In this document: piece after piece, positions 1 to 5,959 of the stretch
Numbering within the stretch: position 1 is the first letter of the stretch
Layout: the number at the start of each line of letters is the position of its first letter
Assembly: GCA_003648815.1 (NCBI GenBank)
Contig: QMPZ01000072.1
Span: 1-7,909 of the forward strand
Direction: 5' to 3'
DNA: 7,909 bases
Source of the DNA: Candidatus Aerophobota bacterium
Lineage (GTDB): Bacteria; Aerophobota; Aerophobia; Aerophobales; B47-G16
Position numbers and translations under genes: made by a program
Notes under the pieces: generated by a model
The model's input: the letters and a program-made list of their open reading frames with translations, nothing else
Told to the model about the DNA's origin: nothing
Databases searched by the model: none

Positions 1-100
1 ATACAATAATGATTCCAAATACTAAAGTTATCCATCCTACGTATAGTAGTGCTGCTAAGTTAATCGAGTTATAGAAAAGAATGGAAAATATGGTAACCAA
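1..100 (-). CDS. Possible start of a downstream membrane protein, cut by the window edge
   Basis: After stop codons at 110-112 and 116-118 the frame is open to the edge and very hydrophobic: VTIFSILFYNSINLAALLYV, then GWITLVFGIIIV. This reads like one or two membrane segments. The only usual start in the visible part is TTG at 100, with a poor ribosome site (AAAAGAG). A separate ATG at 140, four bases after the previous stop, opens a 23-codon frame beginning MLKKLRKLNVKEK. That would make a natural basic lead-in, but it is one base out of frame with the hydrophobic stretch. The gene may start at TTG, may be frameshifted, or the stretch may be non-coding. Confidence 0.3.
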   Translation of the reverse strand, partial: MVTIFSILFYNSINLAALLYVGWITLVFGIIIV

Positions 101-144
101 GTTTCTCTTTTACATTTAATTTCCTAAGTTTTTTGAGCATTTAA

Positions 145-984
145 TTAAATTTTTGGTGATGAAATGGTTATTTTGTAAATTTCGGGAAATCCTGTTGGTG
201 TTGCAGCTATGCCGCAATCGAGGATGAACTTTTTTATACTTCTATTTTCAGGGATAATAAATATAAATACCCACTCATAGGATTCTCCCGGTCTCATGAT
301 GTCCTCGGTTTCTTCTGCCACAGGAAATATTCTTATTTGCCCTAATTTCAGGGTATTTACTACTCCAACCCATTCTGTGTAAAACACGTTCTTACACCTG
401 CATTCTAACTTTCCCCTTATCTTCGGTATTCTCTCCCCCTTTTTATAGAGTTGAGTTTCCAGTTTCTCTCCCTTCTGGTACCTATCCACTATGACCATGC
501 TCTCGTTTCTAATATAACCTTCGCCATAATATCTTTCCCCTTCCTCATCAACTATAGAGGCATTTATTTGCCGAATGTATTTTTTCCCATTATTTGTTAC
601 TTTTACTACCATCAAGGCAATTTCCATACCCTTTGCTACTGGATGCTCCGAAAAGAAATCATCCAAAAGATGTCCACCCAAGAAAACCTTAGATAGATCC
701 GAATGTTTATACCTTTCAATTAAGAGAAGGGAGAATTCTCCATATCCCAATTCTTTCTGAAGTATTTGTATTTTCTCATCAATTTCCTCTATTTTCTCCT
801 GATAGTATAGTTTTTCTTTTTCCAGCTGCTTTATCTGTTTCTTTATCTGGGATTCCTCAGAGAGGTTAGCAGCCCTAACATTTACATCGAAATATGACAG
901 CATTAAAAGAAAAACTATGGCTACAAAAATTAACAATCTTCTTTTCCTCAGATATTCTGCCAGCAGGGTTTTTATCTTTTCCAT
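145..984 (-). CDS. Exported or membrane-anchored coiled-coil protein of unknown function
   Basis: The product is 279 residues. ATG 984 follows AGGA (995-992) at seven bases. The N-terminus is basic (EYLRKRR), then hydrophobic at 17-31 (LLIFVAIVFLLMLSY). This is a signal anchor or a signal peptide that could be cut after VRA at 38. Residues 42-80 are a charged heptad coiled coil (QIKKQIKQLEKEKLYYQEKI). Residues 115-279 are beta-rich, like an Ig-type or transglutaminase-accessory sandwich: IALMVVKVTNNGKKYIRQINA, then KLECRCKNVFYTEWVGVV, MRPGESYEWVFIFIIP and FILDCGIAATPTGF. The cysteines at 195, 197 and 257 could form a disulfide or bind a metal. No family is recognised. The gene ends in TAA. 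With the 193-residue protein upstream it probably forms a two-gene unit. Confidence 0.82.
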   Translation of the reverse strand: MEKIKTLLAEYLRKRRLLIFVAIVFLLMLSYFDVNVRAANLSEESQIKKQIKQLEKEKLYYQEKIEEIDEKIQILQKELGYGEFSLLLIERYKHSDLSKVFLGGHLLDDFFSEHPVAKGMEIALMVVKVTNNGKKYIRQINASIVDEEGERYYGEGYIRNESMVIVDRYQKGEKLETQLYKKGERIPKIRGKLECRCKNVFYTEWVGVVNTLKLGQIRIFPVAEETEDIMRPGESYEWVFIFIIPENRSIKKFILDCGIAATPTGFPEIYKITISSPKI

Positions 985-1032
985 TATTTATTCCTTTTTT
1001 AAAAATCTTTCTTATCTTCCTAAAACCTTTTT

Positions 1033-1614
1033 TCACTTATTGGTCAATTCATCATATCTTTTTTCCCATAGTTCATTTAATTCTCCGTCAGTATAGAATA
1101 CGTCAACCGATGATATTTTCTCTTCGGAATCATAAGAGGTCCATACCATAATCCGTCTATTTTTCCTGTACCACTCATAGGAATCACCAAAAATATCTGG
1201 TTCTTCATATGGCTTCCCGTATCTGCGGGTGAGGGAACGGATAAATTGCTCCACTTTTTCTGAAGAAAAAATATTGGCAATATGAATTTCTATGTCCCAC
1301 AGTTTATCATCTATAAACCAAAAATCTATATCTGACCTTGCTCCAAGAGATGTTTTTAAACCAGAAGTGGACAGGCGCGTGCAGCCGATAACTTTGCTCT
1401 CGGGCGGAGTTGTCTCTTTCCAAAATTCCCTTCCTTCCTGCATCTCAAAAAATTTCGCCTCTTCCTTATAGGATTCTTTTAACTCTTCAACTGACATTCC
1501 AAGCTTTGCCTTATCCCATCCTTCAATTGGTGCTGGCTGAGCGAATACTTGAGAGGCAAGGAATAAAGCCATACTCACACCTATAAAACCTATTAAAGCT
1601 TTTTCACATCTCAT
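1033..1614 (-). CDS. Small exported protein of unknown function
   Basis: The product is 193 residues from ATG 1614. An upstream in-frame GTG at 1641 would add nine residues, but AAGGAG (1629-1624) lies inside that extension and nine bases before ATG 1614, so the shorter form is preferred. Residues 1-25 are a clear signal peptide (ALIGFIGVSMALFLAS, cut after VFA). The mature protein opens with GWDKAKLGMSVEELKESY. That is a common pattern in small periplasmic proteins of unknown role, where a lead-in of the LGMS type precedes a helix. It continues with aromatic-rich strands (DIDFWFIDDKLWDIEIHI), a helix (SSEKVEQFIRSLTRRYGKP) and a strand pair (RIMVWTSYDSEEKISSVDVFYTD). A single cysteine near residue 77 of the preprotein is the only one in the mature part. 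No family is recognised with confidence. It ends in TGA, 48 bases before the next start. Confidence 0.82.
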   Translation of the reverse strand: MRCEKALIGFIGVSMALFLASQVFAQPAPIEGWDKAKLGMSVEELKESYKEEAKFFEMQEGREFWKETTPPESKVIGCTRLSTSGLKTSLGARSDIDFWFIDDKLWDIEIHIANIFSSEKVEQFIRSLTRRYGKPYEEPDIFGDSYEWYRKNRRIMVWTSYDSEEKISSVDVFYTDGELNELWEKRYDELTNK

Positions 1615-1623
1615 CCTTTTTCT

Positions 1624-1629
1624 CTCCTT
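1624..1629 (-). promoter_or_regulatory. Ribosome binding site deciding the start at 1614
   Basis: AAGGAG is nine bases before ATG 1614. It would lie within the coding region if the GTG at 1641 were used, and that GTG has no comparable site upstream. Confidence 0.7.
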
Positions 1630-1645
1630 CCAGAGTTTCACAATT

Positions 1646-1675
1646 AATATATTGCTACTTCTCTTTGACGTTCAA
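1646..1675 (-). promoter_or_regulatory. Candidate sigma70-type promoter for the 193-residue exported protein
   Basis: In the 108-base gap after the DUF4139 gene, TTGAAC (1675-1670) and TATATT (1651-1646) are 18 bases apart. Each hexamer differs little from TTGACA and TATAAT. The placement gives a leader of about 30 bases to ATG 1614. In AT-rich DNA such pairs arise by chance, so this is only a candidate. If real, the last two genes can be expressed apart from the genes upstream. Confidence 0.4.
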
Positions 1676-1722
1676 CAAGTATTTCTGGGCAATATCCATA
1701 ATTTATAAGTCGAGGAGAGAAT

Positions 1723-3141
1723 TTATAATCCAACCCTCACTCTATAAATTACTTTGATCTCCTGGTTCCGGGGGATATTTACCTCGAACCTTACTGTAAA
1801 GGCATCAACTTTTTGATAAGGGTGAGTGCTCTTTATTATCTCCCAGTTGCCTAATAACGGTTCAACTATTCCCACCGTTACATCTTTTTCTTTGTGATTT
1901 TTTATTGTAATCTCCCACTCTGATTCACGGAGTTTGGAAGTGATTTCTCTATAGTCTGTCTGGATTCTCTCTGCCACCACATCAAAAGCCTCACCAACTT
2001 TAAGCCTTATTTCCTCATCTTTCGGAGTATGTTGCATTCTGTCCTCACCTATAAACTGTAAGCTTCCATTCTCTTCCTTATAAACGCGCACAATCCCTGC
2101 CGGAAGAGGAATGCCCAGATTATTCTCTTTAGAATTCTTAAATTTGATATAAACACTTACTGGTTGTTTTTCTGTTTGCTCACTGTAAGGTTCTATAAAA
2201 TAGTTTCTGGTGCCATATACCAGGAGCTCTTTTTGTGTATTTACGCCAAAAGCCCTCAGCAGGCTTATCTGTTTTGTCTCGTTGTTTTTTATGGTAGTTT
2301 GTCTTTTCAGGTCGTATAGGTGATATTCAGAAAAGGCCTTTTCTTCAAATTGAGGAATCTTGGCTTCTGCCAGGGATTTCATCAAGTAAACTCCGGGTGT
2401 TTCTTCAACCTGGTGAACTTTACCAGCTACCAGTTTTAAACGGGCGTTTTTGTAAGTTACTCCACTTTCATTATTCAGGGTAACCCATGCAGAGATACTC
2501 GAAGAGGTATCATCTTCATCTAAGATCATAACATAATCTGCCTTCCAGTTTATATTGGTGGTAAGATAGGATACCTCCAATTTATGAGCTTTTTCAGCTC
2601 TGTTCTCATAGGACCACTTGAGGGTTGGCTCAGTTACAAAATCCTCAGGTACTCCAGGAAGAACTTTATAACCAGGATAACCAAGATATATCTCGTCGTT
2701 TATCTTGTAAATCTGTCCCCGATGGGTGCTAAGTAGAATTGCTTCTACTATGTCCTGCCTATCCTGAAATTCATTCCAGTTTATTATCTTTATCTTTTTT
2801 CCTACGTATTTTTCAAGAAGTTTATCAGGACTCATAAGATCGTACTGGTAAGTCTGTTCGAGAACAGTAAAATCCTCTGGGTAGTTTAATGATCTTGCAT
2901 GAACGGTTACCGGCATAATATGAGAAGCCACATCCATAAAATTTAATTCACCCTCCCCAACGGGAAGTTCAACATTTCGGGTATCCTTTACCAGGGCAAG
3001 ATTGTTATTGTATACGGTAAGCTCAACCATCGCTTGCTCTTCCGCCGTGCTATTGACCACAGTTTTAGCTGTTACCGTAGTAAATGTAACCAGGGTAGCC
3101 ACCAAACCTACCAAGCAAAAGACAAAACACTTAACTTTCAT
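1723..3141 (-). CDS. Exported DUF4139 domain protein
   Basis: The product is 472 residues. Two starts are possible, ATG 3147 and ATG 3141. AAGGAG (3153-3148) abuts the first with no spacing but stands six bases before the second, so 3141 is chosen. Residues 1-25 are a signal peptide (hydrophobic core FVFCLVGLVATLVTF, cut near VTA). From residue 38 the protein has the DUF4139 pattern: VELTVYNNNLALVKDTR, then GEGELNFMDVASHIMP, and later SYLTTNINWKADYVMIL and VTLNNESGVTYKNARLKLVAG. The rest, to residue 472, is beta-rich (GIPLPAGIVRVYK; ESEWEITIKNHKEKDVTVGIVEPLLGNWEI) and ends RVRVGL. DUF4139 proteins are secreted or periplasmic and have no settled biochemical role; no catalytic residues can be assigned. 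The length is ordinary for the family and the gene looks intact. It may be coupled to the mini-ORF upstream. Confidence 0.88.
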   Translation of the reverse strand: MKVKCFVFCLVGLVATLVTFTTVTAKTVVNSTAEEQAMVELTVYNNNLALVKDTRNVELPVGEGELNFMDVASHIMPVTVHARSLNYPEDFTVLEQTYQYDLMSPDKLLEKYVGKKIKIINWNEFQDRQDIVEAILLSTHRGQIYKINDEIYLGYPGYKVLPGVPEDFVTEPTLKWSYENRAEKAHKLEVSYLTTNINWKADYVMILDEDDTSSSISAWVTLNNESGVTYKNARLKLVAGKVHQVEETPGVYLMKSLAEAKIPQFEEKAFSEYHLYDLKRQTTIKNNETKQISLLRAFGVNTQKELLVYGTRNYFIEPYSEQTEKQPVSVYIKFKNSKENNLGIPLPAGIVRVYKEENGSLQFIGEDRMQHTPKDEEIRLKVGEAFDVVAERIQTDYREITSKLRESEWEITIKNHKEKDVTVGIVEPLLGNWEIIKSTHPYQKVDAFTVRFEVNIPRNQEIKVIYRVRVGL

Positions 3142-3221
3142 AGCCATCTCCTTTTTTGTTTTCTTCTTTTCCAGGCATTTTGTATAAATTTTGTTCCCCT
3201 AACAAAGGGATCGACTCCCAT
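3138..3221 (-). CDS. Candidate 27-residue leader ORF coupled to the DUF4139 gene
   Basis: ATG 3221 lies eight bases after GAGGAG, one of the best ribosome sites in the window. The frame reads MGVDPFVRG... and becomes strongly basic near its end (WKRRKQKRRWL). Its TGA overlaps the preferred start of the DUF4139 gene as ATGA, the usual layout for translational coupling. No family is recognised. The ORF is short enough to arise by chance, and the same ribosome site could serve an ATG at 3227 in another frame, though at only three bases' spacing. A leader peptide or small basic protein is an inference. Confidence 0.35.
   Translation of the reverse strand: MGVDPFVRGTKFIQNAWKRRKQKRRWL
3148..3153 (-). 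promoter_or_regulatory. Ribosome binding site deciding the DUF4139 start
   Basis: AAGGAG touches ATG 3147 directly but lies six bases before ATG 3141. The second spacing is normal, so the protein starts MKVKCF and not MAMKVKCF. The site lies inside the basic tail of the candidate mini-ORF. Confidence 0.7.
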
Positions 3222-3229
3222 GGCATTAT

Positions 3230-3235
3230 CTCCTC
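3230..3235 (-). promoter_or_regulatory. Ribosome-binding-site-like GAGGAG before the mini-ORF
   Basis: GAGGAG is followed by ATAATGCC and then ATG 3221. It has the composition and spacing of a functional site, yet no long gene follows it, which is what makes the mini-ORF worth noting. Confidence 0.45.
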
Positions 3236-3409
3236 AACAGAGATTTCTTGAAAAATGTCACCTTTGAAGTTCAACTTTCCTTCATATTTAAATGCTTGTA
3301 TAAAACACTTTTTTCCAATAGCTCATTTATAACTGGACAAATATCTATAAGCTCACTCGCTTTCACTACCGAAGCCGTACTTACCTGAAAAAAGCTGCAC
3401 TCGGCCATA

Positions 3410-3430
3410 AAAGAATGCCTGGCATTTCTT
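3410..3430. repeat. Imperfect palindrome in the gap upstream of the DUF4139 gene
   Basis: AAGAATGCC and GGCATTTCTT face each other across a single T, with one extra base in one arm. The core ATGCC-T-GGCAT is perfect. On the minus strand it is followed by TTTT, but the stem is short and AT-rich, so it is too weak to call a terminator. It could be a protein-binding site or the trace of a small repeat. Confidence 0.3.
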
Positions 3431-3518
3431 GGGAAAATAAACAGTCCTATTCGGCCTACACCACCAAAATATTATTGCCCCCAATTTTCTTTTCTCTCTT
3501 TAGTTAGCTCGAGAGTGG

Positions 3519-5948
3519 TCACTTTTTATCCACCCTTGTACCTGTCCATACTCCATCCCACTCGCCAGAAGATCCATACCTCCACCGTCCACTGAAGGAG
3601 CTTCCGTCTTCAGATAGCTCTAACTCCACATCCCCGGCATCCTGTGGCTCAGAATATGAAGGTGCTTCTGACCACTTTCCTGTTAAGATATTACCCTTGA
3701 CTATTCCTTTGATCTTCCCATCCTGGTGGGTGTAGGTTCCAGTTACATTTGTTCCAGATTGCGTAAGTATCATCTTGCCCCAGCCGGTATTCCACACTCC
3801 CTGAAAGTCTGCAACCTCTCGTGGTAGTTCTTTATACCCGGAGAGAGGTAGGTCATTTTCCTTAATCTGTATGTAGTCAAAAAAGACAAACTCAAAATAC
3901 CAATCGTTGGCTCTGGCTTCTATTTGAATGTCAACAGTCTGGCCGGAAAAAGCTGTTAGATCAAATGAGAGATCCTGCCACCCTTCAGCTCCGGCAATGA
4001 TTTTCTCCTTTTCTAAAGGCTTACCATTCACTTTCACCGTTAAAGCCCAGTCCCCATCAATATCCCGATTCCCGGAAACTCCCATTTTTAAGGAGGGCTT
4101 TGAGCCTGTTACTGTAACTTTTCTTGCAATTATGACTGGCTCTTCTTGAGCGGGAGGATGGAGGTAGAGGATTCCTCTTCTTTCTGGATTGGGATGAGCA
4201 GCGCCGATTTTTACAGCTTCAGAGTAAAAACCCGCTTTCCCTCCACCTGGCAGCTCCTTTAGAGTACTAAGGACCTTCCACTTTCTGGCCCAGGACTCAT
4301 CAGCGTAAGAAAGATCCAGTATGCTCTGATATCCAGACTTTTCCCGACGTAACTCTTCTATCCTTTTCTCCAGCTGATCAATCCTTGTCTTTAAAAGTTC
4401 AATTTCTTTCTTCATCTTTTTAATCATCTCTGATTGTTCTGATATACTTTCCTGGCAAGCTTTAATAAGAGAGAGGATCTGTTCTGTCTTGATTCTTGAA
4501 GGCTTCTTCTCTTCGCTCCTTAGACTATATACGGGTTCAGGTTCCAAGTAATTCCTGACAAAAAGCCAGTCTATGGCATAGCTTGCACCATCCCAGAGGA
4601 TTACTCCTACCTCTTTTGGTATACTCTCTATCCAGTGAGTATCCTGAGCAGTGATCTTCTGCTCTCCTGTAGTTTTATCATAGATGATCTGGGTTAACTT
4701 TCCATTGTATTTAGTAAACTTAGTTCTTACCCATCCAGTCCTTCTTGAATGAGCCGGATCTCCGGTTACATTAATCTTACTGGATCCATCTTTGAAAACC
4801 CTTATATTATCCATACCACCCCATACATTGTATCCAAACTGATAGGCATTATCTTCATCCAAGCTTCTGTCAGATGAGCCAAATCCAAAAAATGGCATAT
4901 AGGCTTCCATACCGGAGGTAAGTTTTGAGAGACTCTCAAATGCGTAGTTGGATTGGTCTAATTTAATGGTATGGGCGATTTCACTCCATCCTTTCATCTC
5001 AATAACCTTCCTTCCCTCTACCGTAGCCACTGTGGGTTTATTGCCATATACACTCCATTCTGCAAATTCAGAGAAATCATCGAAGAACTCAAAAACATCC
5101 TTTCCGCTGCTCCTGCTGCTAACTTCTGAATTCCCGTAGTAAAGGTAGACCCTTACTGTGTCTCCCAGATGGGGAACCTTTACCCAGATCTTTGACTCAC
5201 CATCCGGGTTCCATTCTTCAATCCAGTAGGGAAGCTCAAAGAGTTTATCTTCACTTTCAGCCACAAATCTAATATCTCTCCCATCAGGTTGGGCATGAGG
5301 GTAGTTAAAGCTTTTGGGGTCTAAAGTGATAGCAAGCTGATAACAGGCGGCCTTTATTTCTGAGAAGATGTCCACTGCCACCCTGTAGATGTAACCATTT
5401 CCTTGAGGGTCGTGCCATTCATCCTGCCATGCTGCCGTATCCTCATTCGTCAATTTCACCAGTTCCTGGACATTCTGCAATGTATATAAGCTCTTCAAAT
5501 TCTGCAAAAAAAGGTCTTTTCGCTGGACCATTCCCACTTTCCAGCGATCTTCATCATATCGAAGAACCATCACATAATCAGCATTTATAGAAAACTTTTC
5601 CCCGGGAGAACCGTTTTCTGGTGCAACCTGAGCCTTTACGGTATACTGAACAACCCCAACATCCCTCTCATTGTTTAGAGCAACGGAGAAGTTTTCCAGT
5701 GAATATTCGATGGTGTCAACTGCCCTCCATACGCGCCTTGCTTCTTCTGCCAGGGACTTTGCATTTTCTCCTTCAAGCTACATAATGGCAAGGTAGGCCT
5801 CCATGTTTTCCTCTTTACAGGCCTCATAATAAGCCTTAACCGTTTCCAGGATTTTCTCTCTGGCATAATTTGATGCCACACCCCTGGGAATAAATCCAAC
5901 AAAAAATAATAAAAAGATTATTGGGCACCATTTACCAAAACGTTTCAT
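3519..5948 (-). CDS. Exported multidomain DUF2341 protein, interrupted by one in-frame TAG
   Basis: The 810-codon frame starts at ATG 5948, six bases after GGAGG, and ends in TGA. Codon 57 is TAG (5778-5780). Residues 1-26 are a signal peptide (MKRFGKWCPIIFLLFF core, likely cut after VAS). Residues 28-150 look like an NTF2/SnoaL-type fold, with KAYYEACKEENMEAYLAIM before the stop and YVMVLRYDEDRWKV at its end. Residues 190-290 match DUF2341 (ELPYWIEEWNPDGESKIWVKVP, YLYYGN, FEFFDDF). Residues 290-480 resemble a LamG/concanavalin-like beta-sandwich. Residues 487-540 are a heptad coiled coil. Residues 550-697 look like a galactose-binding jelly-roll. Residues 713-809 form a repeated-strand barrel (GVWNTGWGKMILTQSG, DAGDVELELS, GEWDGVWTGTR). 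It is probably a surface or periplasmic binding protein; no catalytic site is visible. A gene caller ignoring the stop would report only 3519-5573 from a GTG with no ribosome site. It may be a pseudogene, a sequence error, or a UAG readthrough gene. Confidence 0.85.
5778..5780 (-). other. In-frame TAG at codon 57 of the DUF2341 gene
   Basis: The codon lies between ...AYLAIM and LEGENAKSL..., inside the NTF2-like region. The frame on both sides is the same, with no shift: ATG 5948 and the GTG at 5573 differ by exactly 125 codons. A single C-to-T change from CAG (Gln), or a one-base change from TAC/TAT (Tyr), would give it. The base after the stop is C, a context often linked to leaky termination. 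No stem-loop clear enough to call a recoding element was found just downstream. Confidence 0.9.
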
Positions 5949-5954
5949 TTTTCC

Positions 5955-5959
5955 CCTCC
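5955..5959 (-). promoter_or_regulatory. Ribosome binding site that fixes the DUF2341 gene start
   Basis: GGAGG sits six bases before ATG 5948 and directly after the TAG of the upstream gene. This strong site, followed at once by a signal peptide, is the main reason to place the gene start here and not at the GTG 375 bases downstream. Confidence 0.8.

Larger units (their letters stand above)
3142..3518. other. 377-base gap between the DUF2341 and DUF4139 genes
   Basis: No intact gene of normal length is present. On the minus strand one frame is open from 3499 to the TAA at 3131-3133 except for two TGA codons (3353-3355 and 3323-3325). Its last part (codons from 3322 down) reads as plausible protein, for example KYEGKLNFKGDIFQEISVEE. 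A second frame is open from 3471 to 3271 and contains a 45-codon ATG frame at 3408. This could be a decayed gene, a dispersed repeat, or chance openness. The gap also holds an imperfect palindrome at 3410-3430, a candidate coupled mini-ORF at 3138-3221 and two competing short hairpins at 3196-3219. No convincing promoter or strong terminator was found. Confidence 0.6.

Noticed and set aside
451..1151. Plus-strand open frames over the two leftmost minus-strand genes
   Set aside because: They are antisense to genes with signal peptides and good ribosome sites, and their translations look like random low-complexity protein.
3225..3230. GATAAT as a -10 box for the DUF4139 gene
   Set aside because: It overlaps the GAGGAG ribosome site, and no acceptable -35 hexamer lies 16-18 bases upstream.
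3002..3267. Two plus-strand open frames across the DUF4139 start
   Set aside because: They have no ribosome site, overlap the signal-peptide region on the opposite strand, and show no recognisable motifs.
3353..3355. TGA in the gap frame as selenocysteine
   Set aside because: No convincing downstream stem-loop or redox-motif context was seen, two TGAs occur close together, and TGA ends two good genes here. A decayed or non-coding stretch is simpler.
3406..3430. Palindrome followed by TTTT as an intrinsic terminator for the DUF2341 gene
   Set aside because: The stem allows only five or six mostly AT pairs once a minimal loop is formed, the GC core falls in the loop, and the U-run is only four bases.
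3519..5573. Reading the DUF2341 gene as starting at GTG 5573
   Set aside because: No ribosome site or signal peptide is there, and the same frame continues upstream through the rest of the NTF2-like region to a proper start at 5948.
5675..5902. 75-codon minus-strand frame over the start of the DUF2341 gene
   Set aside because: It overlaps the signal peptide and NTF2-like frame in another phase and has no protein-like character. The GAAGGAG-AAA-ATG just after the TAG feeds this frame, not the real one, so it cannot restart the DUF2341 protein.
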